64,000 nucleotides of DNA from Colwellia sp. 39_35_sub15_T18. Lineage in GTDB: Bacteria; Pseudomonadota; Gammaproteobacteria; Enterobacterales; Alteromonadaceae. The stretch spans positions 158,255 through 222,254 of the forward strand of contig MAAE01000037.1 in assembly GCA_002162675.1 (NCBI GenBank), in the 5' to 3' direction. The notes beneath the pieces are model-generated. The model was not told where the DNA came from and made no database searches. It saw only the letters and a program-made list of their open reading frames with translations. Shown piece by piece: positions 7,756 to 16,876 of the stretch; within the stretch, counting starts at the first letter, position 1; each line of letters begins with the position of its first letter. The position numbers were made by a program, and so were the translations under genes.

Positions 7756-9429
7756 ATGGCATTACCAGATAAATTTATTTTCTCGATGAACCGCGTTAGT
7801 AAAGTTGTACCTCCTAAACGCACTATCCTCAAAAACATTTCATTGTCATTTTTCCCCGGCGCTAAAATTGGTGTACTAGGTTTGAATGGCTCGGGTAAGT
7901 CAACATTGCTACGCATTATGGCGGGCATTGACAGTGAATTTGAAGGCGAAGCTAGCGCACTTGCAGGCACTAAGATAGGTTATTTACCTCAAGAGCCTGA
8001 ATTAGATGAAAGCAAAACCGTTAGAGAAGTGGTTGAAGATGCCGTTTCAACGGTTAAAAATGCCTTAAAACGCCTTGATGAAGTCTATAACGAATACGCA
8101 GAAGAAGGGGCAGACTTTGATGCGCTTGCCAAAGAACAAGGCCAGTTAGAAGATATTATTAACACCCAAGACGGTCATAATATTGATAACGTACTAGAGC
8201 GCGCTGCCGATGCTTTACGTCTACCGCCTTGGGAACAGAAAATTGCAGTACTCAGTGGTGGTGAACGTCGCCGTGTCGCCTTATGTCATTTATTATTACA
8301 AAAACCTGATATGTTATTGCTCGATGAGCCAACCAACCATTTAGATGCAGAGTCGGTTGCTTGGTTAGAGCGCTTCTTACATGATTACCCAGGCACCGTT
8401 GTGGCAATTACCCATGATAGATATTTCCTTGATAATGTCGCCGGTTGGATTTTAGAGCTAGACAGAGGTGAAGGTATTCCGTGGGAAGGCAACTACTCTT
8501 CATGGCTTGAACAAAAAGATGCTCGTTTAACGCAAGAAAGCAAAAGTGAAAACGCCTTACAAAAAACCATTAAACAAGAACTAGAGTGGGTGCGCTCTAA
8601 TCCCAAAGCGCGACAAGCAAAAAGTAAAGCGCGTATGGCGCGTTTTGAAGAGCTTAGCAGTCAAGAAAACCAAAAACGTAATGAAACCAACGAACTGTAT
8701 ATTCCACCAGGACCACGCTTAGGTGATAAGGTACTTGAGGTAACTAACCTTAAAAAATCATTCGATAATAGAGTGCTCATTGATGATTTAACCTTTAGTG
8801 TACCTAAAGGTGCTATTGTCGGCATTATTGGTGCCAATGGTGCGGGTAAATCAACACTATTCAAAATGATGTCGGGGACAGAGCAACAAGACTCAGGCAC
8901 CATTGAACTAGGTGATACGGTTAAACTCGCCAGCGTTGATCAATTTCGCAATGATATGAATGATAGCAACACTGTCTACCAAGAAATATCACAAGGCCTT
9001 GATATTTTAGAAATTGGTAACTACCAAATTCCAAGTAGAGCCTATTGTTCACGTTTCAACTTTAAAGGTAATGATCAACAAAAATTCATTAAAGACCTTT
9101 CTGGTGGTGAACGCAATCGTGTCCATTTAGCTAAGTTAGTGCAAACGGGTGGTAACTTATTACTACTTGATGAGCCCACCAATGATTTAGATGTAGAAAC
9201 CTTACGTGCACTTGAAGAAGCTATTTTAGAGTTTCCGGGTTGTGCCATGGTAATTTCTCATGATCGCTGGTTTTTAGACCGTATCGCCACCCATATTTTG
9301 GACTACCGTGATGAAGGAAAAATTAACTTCTTCGAAGGTAATTTCACTGAATATGAAGCTTGGATGAAAAAAACCTTAGGCGCCGCAGCAATTGAGCCGC
9401 ATCGTATTAAGTATAAGAAAATTGGTTAG
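7756..9429 (+). CDS. ettA: energy-dependent translational throttle protein EttA (ABC-F ATPase)
   Basis: An ABC-F protein that binds the ribosomal E site and couples the cell's ATP/ADP ratio to entry into elongation. The 557 residues carry two ATPase domains. The first Walker A is GLNGSGKST at 42-50, with signature LSGGERRR and Walker B LLLDEPTNH; the second has GANGAGKST, LSGGERNR and LLLLDEPTND. The EttA hallmark opening HRVSK/NRVSKVVPPKR is present, as is the arm segment inserted in the first domain and the linker between domains. There is no membrane part. A strong terminator follows at 9456-9494, so the gene ends its own transcript. Length and order match EttA rather than Uup or YheS. Confidence 0.95.
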   Translation: MALPDKFIFSMNRVSKVVPPKRTILKNISLSFFPGAKIGVLGLNGSGKSTLLRIMAGIDSEFEGEASALAGTKIGYLPQEPELDESKTVREVVEDAVSTVKNALKRLDEVYNEYAEEGADFDALAKEQGQLEDIINTQDGHNIDNVLERAADALRLPPWEQKIAVLSGGERRRVALCHLLLQKPDMLLLDEPTNHLDAESVAWLERFLHDYPGTVVAITHDRYFLDNVAGWILELDRGEGIPWEGNYSSWLEQKDARLTQESKSENALQKTIKQELEWVRSNPKARQAKSKARMARFEELSSQENQKRNETNELYIPPGPRLGDKVLEVTNLKKSFDNRVLIDDLTFSVPKGAIVGIIGANGAGKSTLFKMMSGTEQQDSGTIELGDTVKLASVDQFRNDMNDSNTVYQEISQGLDILEIGNYQIPSRAYCSRFNFKGNDQQKFIKDLSGGERNRVHLAKLVQTGGNLLLLDEPTNDLDVETLRALEEAILEFPGCAMVISHDRWFLDRIATHILDYRDEGKINFFEGNFTEYEAWMKKTLGAAAIEPHRIKYKKIG

Positions 9430-9455
9430 TTTACTTAGCCAATAACTTTAGCGCT

Positions 9456-9494
9456 AAAAAGACCGTTAAAATATTCATTTTTAACGGTCTTTTT
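9456..9494 (+). terminator. intrinsic terminator after ettA
   Basis: AAAAGACCGTTAAAA pairs with TTTTAACGGTCTTTT around a six-base loop and ends in a T run, 27 bases after the ettA stop. Confidence 0.9.
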
Positions 9495-9567
9495 CGATAC
9501 CAATTAGTTAAAAACCAGTCTATGCTAAGAACATGTTTTATCAATAATTTACTTCAGTAGGCCTATT

Positions 9568-9933
9568 TTGATAGAGAACAGACGACAATTTACGCGCATA
9601 TTATTTTCAATTCAGGCCGAGCTAACAATTGAAGATAACAGCTACCCCGTTTCCATTCATGACATTTCACTTAATGGTGCACTCGTGACCGCGGTGAATT
9701 CAGAGCAAGCATTAAAAGGCAAGTTTGGCACCTTAAGCTTTTTCCTTTCAGATAATGAGTCTGAAGTTACCATGCATATTGCTGTTGTTCACGAGCATGA
9801 AGACGAAACAGGGTTGCAGTGTAATGCCATTGATATAGACAGCGTTACTCACCTTCGTCGTTTAGTTGAGCTAAATTTAGGCGATAGCGACCAACTCAAT
9901 AAAGAACTTAGTCAACTTTCCCGACTAGTCTAA
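9568..9933 (+). CDS. PilZ domain protein, probable cyclic-di-GMP receptor
   Basis: A 121-residue protein consisting of one PilZ domain. ENRRQFTRI at the N-terminus supplies the RxxxR half of the cyclic-di-GMP site and DISLNGAL (about residues 31-38) the D/NxSxxG half, so ligand binding is likely intact. PilZ proteins act as adaptors that change motility or surface behaviour on binding the dinucleotide; the partner is unknown. The start is TTG at 9568, supported by AGTAGG at a normal distance and by the fact that the conserved RR motif lies at residues 4-5. It stands between ettA and gcvR. A GGDEF-EAL protein elsewhere in the window (44681-47179) could make or break its ligand. Confidence 0.88.
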   Translation: MIENRRQFTRILFSIQAELTIEDNSYPVSIHDISLNGALVTAVNSEQALKGKFGTLSFFLSDNESEVTMHIAVVHEHEDETGLQCNAIDIDSVTHLRRLVELNLGDSDQLNKELSQLSRLV

Positions 9934-10010
9934 TTTTTCGACTTACCCACGATGCAGTTTATCACTATGCAATTATACCACCATTCAATTTTACTACTAA
10001 AGGAAGCGTT

Positions 10011-10508
10011 ATGAATCACCTTGTTATTTCTTGTATTGGCCCTGATAAAACAGGTCTAGTTGACTCATTATCAAAAATAATCAGCGACCATCAAGGAAAC
10101 TGGCAAGTCAGTAGCTTGCACCACTTATCAGGTTTTTTTGCTGGTGTTATTGAAGTGGCTGTTGATGAAAGTCATTGCCAGGATTTAATAGCGGCGTTAC
10201 AAGCAATCTCAGGATTGAATTGCCAAATAGAATTAGCCGAGCAAGATTCACCGCAAGTAAGTACTAGCTTACAATTAGAGTTAACCGCGAATGATAGAGC
10301 AGGAATCATACAAGAAATATCTTCAGTGATCCATCAACAAGGCGGCAACTTAATTAAGCTAGTCAGCTCACAAGCAAGCGCGCCTCACACCGGTCAACTG
10401 ATGTTTAATGCCAAAGTGCAGATTGCCATGAATGAATCAGACCTAGATGATTTAGTTGCTGCCCTAGAGCATATTGCCGATGATTTAATGGTAGATATCA
10501 GTCGCTAA
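10011..10508 (+). CDS. gcvR: glycine cleavage system repressor GcvR-like protein, double ACT domain
   Basis: A 165-residue cytoplasmic protein made of two ACT domains (about 1-78 and 86-165). The first begins LVISCIGPDKTGLVDSLSKII, characteristic of the GcvR family, and the second has ELTANDRAGIIQEISSVI. In E. coli, GcvR binds glycine and blocks the activator GcvA to control the gcv operon. No gcvA or gcvTHP is in the window, so the target is inferred from family only. AAAGGAAG precedes the ATG. It converges on phoR with 36 bases between stops, in which TTAACAG and CTGTTAA form a small hairpin. The alternative is an ACT-domain sensor with a different partner. Confidence 0.85.
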   Translation: MNHLVISCIGPDKTGLVDSLSKIISDHQGNWQVSSLHHLSGFFAGVIEVAVDESHCQDLIAALQAISGLNCQIELAEQDSPQVSTSLQLELTANDRAGIIQEISSVIHQQGGNLIKLVSSQASAPHTGQLMFNAKVQIAMNESDLDDLVAALEHIADDLMVDISR

Positions 10509-10544
10509 GCGTTAAATTTGTAAAATGCTAGTTAACAGCAACTG

Positions 10545-11627
10545 TTAAAGGGCGACCGCTTCATCAAAATAGATGGAAAACTCACTACCCTTACCCCATT
10601 CGCTGGTAATCACCAGCTCGGCTTTATGGTGTAATAATACATGTTTAACAATGGCTAAACCTAAACCCGAGCCTCCTGTATCACGAGAGCGTGACTTGTC
10701 AATACGATAAAAACGCTCAGTTAATCGATTAACATGTTCAGCCTTTATGCCGTCGCCATTATCTCTGACACTAAAAACCATTTTATCGCCATTACGTTGC
10801 CAGCTAACATCTATTATGCCTTTAGTTGTGGTGTAGGCAATGGCATTAGATATTAAATTGGCACAAGCACTTTTCAGCTCAGTTTCAATACCATAGACAC
10901 CAAAATCTGAAGCAATATTAGCGCGTATTTTATGATTTTTTTCTTGGTTTAACCATTTAGCATCTTCAACCAAGTTCCTAACCACAAATGGCATATTGAC
11001 TTGATCCATATCGATATCATCACGGTTGTTTTCAACTTTTGACAAACTCAGTAGTTGCTCAACCAAACGCTCCATACGGCTTACTTGACCTTCAATGGTA
11101 CTGAAAACTTTTTGCCAATGGGGATCTAAAGCATGATCTGTTTCTTGGATCATTTCCACATAACCGCGCACTACCGTTAATGGCGTTTTTAACTCATGAG
11201 AAACGTTCGCTACAAACTCTCTACGCATTCTTTTTAAGCGATGATATTTTGCAATAGCGCGAGCCATCAAAACAACTTGCTCACAGCCAAAAGCCATCAC
11301 TGAAATTTCTAACTGCAATTCATCATTTAATGGCGACACAACCGATAATGGCGTGTCAAAATTGTCTTGTTGCAAAAACTCAGCAAATTCTGGAGCGACT
11401 AATAATTCCGTTATATGTTGACCAACATTTTCGGGAAATCGTACCCCTAATAAACGCTGTGCTTTTTTATTGCCTGCTATAATAATAAGCTCTGGCGATA
11501 ACACCAATGCGGCATCAGGTAAAGCTTCAATACCCGAATGAAAGCGAAAATCTTGCTTATCTAGATTTACACTTCTCCGTGCCTCAGTGATTGCGTTTAC
11601 CGTGTTTGAAATGGCTTGATTTGACAT
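10545..11627 (-). CDS. phoR: phosphate regulon sensor kinase PhoR, lacking the membrane anchor
   Basis: Histidine kinase that phosphorylates PhoB when phosphate is scarce. Residues 30-130 are the PAS domain (SGIEALPDAALVLSPE onward), His144 in the H-box FVANVSHELKTPLTV is the phosphorylation site, and the ATPase domain has DNGDGI and GGSGLGLAIVKH. E. coli PhoR has about 430 residues and begins with a membrane region that contacts the Pst/PhoU system; here the protein is 360 residues and the first 30 are hydrophilic. Only 84 bases separate it from phoB and the frame upstream closes at a TAA within 11 codons, so no anchor is encoded. It is probably co-transcribed with phoB from the Pho box at 12485-12504. 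Confidence 0.9.
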   Translation of the reverse strand: MSNQAISNTVNAITEARRSVNLDKQDFRFHSGIEALPDAALVLSPELIIIAGNKKAQRLLGVRFPENVGQHITELLVAPEFAEFLQQDNFDTPLSVVSPLNDELQLEISVMAFGCEQVVLMARAIAKYHRLKRMRREFVANVSHELKTPLTVVRGYVEMIQETDHALDPHWQKVFSTIEGQVSRMERLVEQLLSLSKVENNRDDIDMDQVNMPFVVRNLVEDAKWLNQEKNHKIRANIASDFGVYGIETELKSACANLISNAIAYTTTKGIIDVSWQRNGDKMVFSVRDNGDGIKAEHVNRLTERFYRIDKSRSRDTGGSGLGLAIVKHVLLHHKAELVITSEWGKGSEFSIYFDEAVAL

Positions 11628-11711
11628 CTGTTGTTCACATTCTTGATAAAGATATTTTTAAAGATAAGCTACCTGTAAAAATAAAAGTAAAAATAAAGGC
11701 GCGCTTAATAA

Positions 11712-12416
11712 CTACGCTATGTGTTTTTTTACTTTGCCAGAAAAACGATATCCAGCACCGCGTACCGTTTGAATAAATTCGTCATGTCCAGCACCCGATA
11801 TTGCTTTTCGTAATCGTCTGATATGCACATCAACCGTTCTGTCTTCAACATAAACATTAGTGCCCCAAACGTTATCAAGCAATTGCTCTCTAGAATACAC
11901 ACGTTCAGTATGAGTCATAAAAAAGTGCAGTAATCTAAACTCTGTCGGCCCTAGCTCTAATGCGTCGTTATGAATAGTCACATGGTGAGATACGGGATCT
12001 AATTTCAAACCATGAAATTCAACTTTTTCAGCCAATAGCGTTGGTGAAACACGGCGAATAACGGCCTTTATGCGAGCAATAAGTTCTTTGGGTGAAAAAG
12101 GTTTGGTAACATAATCATCAACGCCAGCATCTAGTCCTTTTACTTTGTCATCTTCATCAGCGCGTGCTGTTAACATAATAATGGGAATATTGCGGGTAAA
12201 TTCATTTTGCTTTAAAGATTGAGCAAGCTTTACTCCTGTGCCACCCGGTAACATCCAATCAAGCAAGATCAAATCAGGGTAAGGCTCAACAATATTATCC
12301 ATTGCTTGCTTAATATCGCTCGCTTCTACCGAATTAAAACCATTTTGCTCTAAAACAAAAGTGATCATCTCTCTAATAGGAGTTTCATCTTCAACAACTA
12401 AAATGTATCCACTCAT
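11712..12416 (-). CDS. phoB: phosphate regulon response regulator PhoB
   Basis: OmpR-family regulator that activates the phosphate regulon. Residues 1-120 are the receiver with Asp53 in LLDWMLPGG and the conserved Lys in TKPFSPKEL; residues 130-230 are the winged helix with the PhoB-typical stretch [18 protein letters not shown]. The start at 12416 ([11 protein letters not shown]) is preferred over an ATG nine codons upstream because AAAGGCG lies just before it and the E. coli protein begins at the same point. phoR follows 84 bases downstream. A Pho box at 12485-12504 implies autoregulation, as in E. coli. Confidence 0.95.
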   Translation of the reverse strand: MSGYILVVEDETPIREMITFVLEQNGFNSVEASDIKQAMDNIVEPYPDLILLDWMLPGGTGVKLAQSLKQNEFTRNIPIIMLTARADEDDKVKGLDAGVDDYVTKPFSPKELIARIKAVIRRVSPTLLAEKVEFHGLKLDPVSHHVTIHNDALELGPTEFRLLHFFMTHTERVYSREQLLDNVWGTNVYVEDRTVDVHIRRLRKAISGAGHDEFIQTVRGAGYRFSGKVKKHIA

Positions 12417-12484
12417 ACATACGCCTTTTCTAGTAAAGAACATTACTACATGTAATTTTTTGTTATGCTATTGTGCACAATTAA

Positions 12485-12504
12485 CGTGACATTTTTGTGA
12501 CAAG
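12485..12504 (-). promoter_or_regulatory. Pho box upstream of phoB
   Basis: Read on the minus strand, CTTGTCACAAAAATGTCACG contains two TGTCA half-sites spaced 11 bases apart, the Pho-box pattern, about 70 bases before the phoB start. PhoB binding is inferred from the consensus. Confidence 0.7.
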
Positions 12505-12560
12505 CCGTTAAATAATTGTAAGTCTAAACAATAGCACGAGTTTTCGTTAATTTTTGTCAA

Positions 12561-12590
12561 TAAAAAAAGCCGTAAAAACGGCTTCCTTTA
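12561..12590 (-). terminator. intrinsic terminator after the porin gene
   Basis: On the minus strand AAGCCG and CGGCTT form a stem around a short T-rich loop and are followed by a run of seven T, 18 bases after the porin stop codon. It separates the porin transcript from phoB. Confidence 0.85.
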
Positions 12591-12607
12591 TTAGAGAATA
12601 AAATTAA

Positions 12608-13564
12608 CTAAAATTTGTACTGAATACCTGCGGCTAAATAATCTTCATCGTTGCCAGTATCCATATCAAAGCTAGTATAAAAAGCATATAACTTAATGCC
12701 TTTAGCAAGTTTGTAATCAACACCTGCGGTAATACCACTACGATCATCACCCTCTTTATGATCCGCTAACTGATACTGCCCTTTTAATGTCGCGGCACCC
12801 ACGGTATATTTAGCTGACACCATAACACCATCCATTTCAGCACCCGTATCAATGTCTTCTTGGTTTTGTACCATCAAACCTAAAGTAACACCTGAAATTT
12901 TGCCTTGTACCGTCGCTCTAACGGTATCGAAGTAACCACTTACGCTACCATCGCTCGACTTACCTTTAACTTCTGAGTCCATTGCTATTGAGGCAAAAAT
13001 TTTAGATTTTTTTAATTTCTTGTCACCATAAAAAGCAGCAACAGAAATAGCATCTTTACCATCAACTTCATCTTCAGCAACATAGGTAGCTCCAAACTGA
13101 AAGCCACTGAATTTTGGTGATTTATAACTAAGTGTATCGCTCAAACGGTTCTCACCCACCCAAAGGTATTTAATATCACCATTTAAATCACTAAAAAGAT
13201 CAGTTTTACCTTGTGACTGTTTTAGCATAGTATCATTTTTACCCAGCAACACTTCACCAAAACCACCTTTTAAACCTACGTATTGGTTACGCGCTTTCCA
13301 AACGTCGCCATCACCGTCTAAATCTACTTCAAACTCAGCTTTATAGATAACTTGCAGGTCATCATTTATTTTATAATCACCTTTAAAACCAAGACGAGAG
13401 GCGTTACTTTTTATTTCAGTAAAGCTACCTTCACCATTGTCTGATGATTGAAAAGACAAATCAGCTCGACCATAAATATCAACACTGGGTACTTCAGCAG
13501 CCATTGCAGACAATGACAGAACAGAACAGGTCGCTAACGCTATGGTAGTTTTTACTAGTTTCAT
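12608..13564 (-). CDS. outer-membrane porin, probably phosphate-starvation induced
   Basis: A general diffusion porin of 318 residues. Residues 1-22 are a signal peptide ending AMAAE; the mature part begins VDIYGRADLSFQSS and ends in IQYKF, the C-terminal aromatic residue needed for outer-membrane insertion. Repeated amphipathic strands and acidic loops such as EFEVDLDGDGDVW are as in gram-negative trimeric porins. The gene stands just upstream of phoB on the same strand, and the region before it holds several Pho-box half-sites at 11-base spacing (13672-13706), so a role like PhoE or OprP, uptake under phosphate limitation, is inferred. The pore's ion preference cannot be judged from the sequence. 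A terminator follows at 12561-12590. Confidence 0.88.
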   Translation of the reverse strand: MKLVKTTIALATCSVLSLSAMAAEVPSVDIYGRADLSFQSSDNGEGSFTEIKSNASRLGFKGDYKINDDLQVIYKAEFEVDLDGDGDVWKARNQYVGLKGGFGEVLLGKNDTMLKQSQGKTDLFSDLNGDIKYLWVGENRLSDTLSYKSPKFSGFQFGATYVAEDEVDGKDAISVAAFYGDKKLKKSKIFASIAMDSEVKGKSSDGSVSGYFDTVRATVQGKISGVTLGLMVQNQEDIDTGAEMDGVMVSAKYTVGAATLKGQYQLADHKEGDDRSGITAGVDYKLAKGIKLYAFYTSFDMDTGNDEDYLAAGIQYKF

Positions 13565-13925
13565 GTTTTTACCTTAATTTACTTTAAATTTAATATTTCA
13601 TTCGTAGCAGCTGCTAGAAATTTTTTCATTATAGTATTACCATTTTATTACATAAATATGACAAGGCGACTGAAACATAACTGAAATATGAACGAAATAT
13701 GACAAGACTATCGATATATGACAAAAATTCAAACATCCTCTAGTAGAGCCTATACATTAATTGCAAGCAATGAGCGCTATTTTAAAAAATCATCAAAAAC
13801 TACCATAAAAAGTTTTATAGAAAGATAAAAACTAGCTAAAATCAATGCTGTGCTTACCATTTTTTCACTGTATGAAAAATACCGATTAGATAATTATATG
13901 AAAACGATTATATGAAAACGATTAT
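13565..13925. other. 361-base divergent region between the porin and a sensor kinase
   Basis: No additional gene apart from two five-codon mini-ORFs at its right end. It contains a Pho-box array for the porin on the minus strand and a 14-base tandem repeat directly before the kinase start. Confidence 0.6.
13672..13706 (-). promoter_or_regulatory. tandem Pho-box half-sites before the porin gene
   Basis: Read on the minus strand this is a run of 11-base units TTGTCATATTT, CGTTCATATTT and CAGTTATGTTT, matching the direct-repeat form of a PhoB site (CTGTCATAAAT-like). Further TTGTCAT copies lie on each side within 20 bases. It is about 110-140 bases before the porin start. PhoB control is inferred. 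Confidence 0.65.
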
Positions 13926-13929
13926 ATGA
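13898..13929 (+). promoter_or_regulatory. two tandem MKTII mini-ORFs coupled to the kinase start
   Basis: A 14-base unit, ATATGAAAACGATT, occurs at 13896-13909 and 13910-13923 and begins again at 13924. The ATGs at 13898 and 13912 each read Met-Lys-Thr-Ile-Ile-stop, and each TGA overlaps the next ATG as ATGA; the second runs into the true start at 13926. The arrangement is seen directly; translational coupling is inferred. Confidence 0.5.
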
Positions 13930-15674
13930 AAGTTACCAGCATTTCACGAAAATTACTTACTCGAGTACTCTCCTTTTATTTTATTTTAACGGTGAGCGTA
14001 ACCGGTATTCAAATTATTGCTGAATATTTTAATACCAAAAACCATATCAATAGTGAACTATTAACGCTAGAGAAAACCATCAGCGGCAGCTTAACTCGCG
14101 CAGTTTGGGAGTTGAATACTCAGCAAGCAATTGATATTTCAGAAGGCTTAGTCGCCATTCCAATGATCAAAGGCATTACAGTCACCGATGAAGCCAATAA
14201 TATTATTACCCAATTGGGTGACGTTATTGCCCCCGCAACCTTAAGCATAGATAACGAAGAAAACTTAAGTGGTGAGGCTCAGGGTGTCAACTCTATCAGC
14301 GACGGCTTGTTCGGCCACTCTTTTCCACTTATTTTTGAATTTTCAGGGCGAACGACTTCTGTTGGCAGGGTGACCTTATTATCAAGCAATGCCGTTATTT
14401 TTAGCCGTATTGAAGTGGGGATTTATTTTCTTATTGGCAATGCTATTGTTAAAACTGCCTTTCTAGTTTTATTGTTCACTTTAGCTTTCAATAAATTGCT
14501 CACCTCCCCGTTACAAGAACTTACCGAACAAATTAAGCAAGTAGATTTAGACGATCCAGAAGCTTCTATGCTGCATTCTATGAATTATGAAAAAAATGAG
14601 CTCAATGTATTAGAAGACGCCTATAACAACCTTATTAATGAACTAGTTGAATTTAAAGATAAGCTGGCCTTGTCACAGCAAGAAACCAGTTTAGCTAATG
14701 AAAAGTTGGATGAACAAAATATACAGTTAGAACAAGAGGTGGCTAAAAAAACATCTTACTTAAGTAATACAATGTTAGAAATGAAAGTACAACAGCAAAA
14801 ATTATTGACTCACCAACAAACCCTTAAAGAAGAAAATATTCGACGCAGTAACACCGAGCAAACATTACTAACGACCAATAAAGAATTGAAAAGCTCTATT
14901 ATTGAGCTAAACAAAGCGAAAGAACGCTTGTTAGAAGCCGAAAAAATGGCCTCATTAGGGGTGCTATCGGCTGAAGTTTCTCATGAAATTAATACTCCCA
15001 TTGGTATTAGTATCACCTCAGTAAGTTACCTGTTAGACACTATCACTCACTTACAAAAAAACTTAAATCAAAACAAGCTATCAAAACAAACTATTGAAAG
15101 ATTTATCGACAATGCTAATCAAAGTGCTAACTTATTAACCACTAATTTGCATAGAGCGTCTGAATTAATCACCAGCTTTAAACACGTGGCGGTTGATCAA
15201 ATTAGCGACAAAATAAGGCTAATTAATGTCGCCAAATACCTCGATGAAATAATTCATTCTCTACACCCTAAATTAAAACAAACCAACCACTGCGTTAAAG
15301 TACATTGTGATAAAAGCATTGAAATATACTCACATCCTGGTGCTATTGCGCAAATAATGATTAATTTAATTATTAACTCCATCATACATGGCTTTGAAGG
15401 TATTAATCGTGGTGAAATCAATATTGATCTTCATTTCACTCAACAAAAACTATATTTACATTATCAAGACAACGGTCACGGCCTTTCTGCACAAGCGTTG
15501 GAACATTTATTTGACCCCTTCTACACCACTAATGCAGATAAAGGCGGCACGGGGCTAGGCACACATATTGTCAGTAATTTAGTGATTGATACCCTTAATG
15601 GCACCATTGAAGCCAGCAGTGTAGAAGAACAAGGTTTAAGCTATAACATCATTATTCCAGATATGCGTAGTTAA
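13926..15674 (+). CDS. membrane sensor histidine kinase, orphan
   Basis: A 582-residue kinase. Transmembrane helices lie near 11-33 and 165-187 with a periplasmic sensor domain of about 130 residues between them, then a HAMP-like linker (190-240) and a long coiled coil (245-340). His353 in the H-box AEVSHEINTPIGI is the phosphorylation site, in the form typical of the NtrB/DctB-like group, and the ATPase domain shows DNGHGL and GGTGLGTHIV. No response regulator is adjacent, so the partner is elsewhere. The signal is unknown. The start at 13926 is preceded by two overlapping five-codon ORFs rather than a clear Shine-Dalgarno sequence. Confidence 0.88.
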   Translation: MKVTSISRKLLTRVLSFYFILTVSVTGIQIIAEYFNTKNHINSELLTLEKTISGSLTRAVWELNTQQAIDISEGLVAIPMIKGITVTDEANNIITQLGDVIAPATLSIDNEENLSGEAQGVNSISDGLFGHSFPLIFEFSGRTTSVGRVTLLSSNAVIFSRIEVGIYFLIGNAIVKTAFLVLLFTLAFNKLLTSPLQELTEQIKQVDLDDPEASMLHSMNYEKNELNVLEDAYNNLINELVEFKDKLALSQQETSLANEKLDEQNIQLEQEVAKKTSYLSNTMLEMKVQQQKLLTHQQTLKEENIRRSNTEQTLLTTNKELKSSIIELNKAKERLLEAEKMASLGVLSAEVSHEINTPIGISITSVSYLLDTITHLQKNLNQNKLSKQTIERFIDNANQSANLLTTNLHRASELITSFKHVAVDQISDKIRLINVAKYLDEIIHSLHPKLKQTNHCVKVHCDKSIEIYSHPGAIAQIMINLIINSIIHGFEGINRGEINIDLHFTQQKLYLHYQDNGHGLSAQALEHLFDPFYTTNADKGGTGLGTHIVSNLVIDTLNGTIEASSVEEQGLSYNIIIPDMRS

Positions 15675-15918
15675 TGATCATGTGAATATATACCATCGAA
15701 CCGCTCGTTTCATAGAAGCTTCTTCGAGCCCACCCAGAGCATTTGAGATCCGCTGTGTAGTGCGACGCCCCCTGCACTCTTTGTAGTAAAAACTTTTAAC
15801 TTGGATGAATACTGACTTCCTATTTGTTTCTTTTCAGCACTATTTTCAACTATTGTTTTCAGGTAATATGGCTTTCTCAAAAAATGGTATGTTATACCAC
15901 TAGCCTAGGACCTTATTT

Positions 15919-16842
15919 ATGTGGTTTAAAAACTTATATTTTTTCGCTTTCACTCGCCCATTTGAACATTCAGAGCAAGATTTAGAAAAACACTTATCAG
16001 AGCACCTTTTCACACCTTGTGGCTCTACAGAGCTTGCTCACTTTGGTTGGGTTAACGCGCTAGGCAAGCACGGACAGTCATGCATTCACAGTGCTAATGG
16101 CAGTTTTTTAGTCTGCGCACGTAAAGAAGAAAAAATACTACCTGCGCCCGTTATTAAGGATATGATTGAAGAAAAAGTAAATTTGCTTGAGCAAGAGCAA
16201 GGCCGTGGTGCCACTAAAAAAGAAAAAGAACAGTTTAAAGAAGATATTATTTTTGAATTACTGCCGCGCGCTTTTTCACGTATTTCTGATACCCACGCTT
16301 ATATAAGCCCCAAAGATAATATTATTGTCATCAACGCCAGCGCTCGGGGTAAAGCAGAAGACTTATTAGCATTACTGCGCAAAGTATTAGGCACTTTACC
16401 GGTGACCAGTTTAGAGCCTGATGTGCAAGCTGATGAAACCATGACCGACTGGTTAGTGAAAAAAGATTTAGGCGCTAAATTTCAACTAGGTATGGAAGCA
16501 GAGTTTAACGCCCTAGGTGATGACGGTGCTGTTATTAGAGTGAAGAACCAAGACTTGGAAAGTGAAGAAATCAAGTCTCATTTAGATGCCGATAAATACA
16601 TGGTTAAAGTTGCCCTTGAATGGGACGAGTCTTTATCTTTCATGCTTTGTGATGATTTATCGATTAAACGCATTAAATTCTTTGATGTGATACAAGATCA
16701 AAATGAAGACATTGACAGCGATGATGTCATTGCCAGGCTTGATGCTGACTTTGCCTTAATGGCAGGCGAATTAAATCGCTTTATTCATGATTTACTGGCT
16801 GAATTTTCATTAAAAACAACCGATTGTTTAGAAAAAGATTAG
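15919..16842 (+). CDS. rdgC: recombination-associated protein RdgC
   Basis: A nucleoid-associated DNA-binding protein that forms a ring around double-stranded DNA and limits RecA activity. The 307 residues match the family's usual length (about 303), and the start MWFKNLYFFAFTRPF is diagnostic. It is soluble and acidic overall, without catalytic motifs, as expected. AGGA precedes the ATG at a good distance. It lies 34 bases before pgk on the same strand; the two are probably neighbours by chance rather than by function. The 244 bases before it hold no gene but include a GC-richer stretch (about 15700-15780) unlike its surroundings. Confidence 0.95.
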   Translation: MWFKNLYFFAFTRPFEHSEQDLEKHLSEHLFTPCGSTELAHFGWVNALGKHGQSCIHSANGSFLVCARKEEKILPAPVIKDMIEEKVNLLEQEQGRGATKKEKEQFKEDIIFELLPRAFSRISDTHAYISPKDNIIVINASARGKAEDLLALLRKVLGTLPVTSLEPDVQADETMTDWLVKKDLGAKFQLGMEAEFNALGDDGAVIRVKNQDLESEEIKSHLDADKYMVKVALEWDESLSFMLCDDLSIKRIKFFDVIQDQNEDIDSDDVIARLDADFALMAGELNRFIHDLLAEFSLKTTDCLEKD

Positions 16843-16876
16843 TTAAAAACGAATTATTATTTATTTGGAATCAAAC

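Noticed and set aside
11628..11711. Search for a frameshifted membrane segment that would complete PhoR
   Set aside because: The gap to phoB is only 84 bases and the upstream frame has a stop; there is no room for the usual 60-70 residue anchor.
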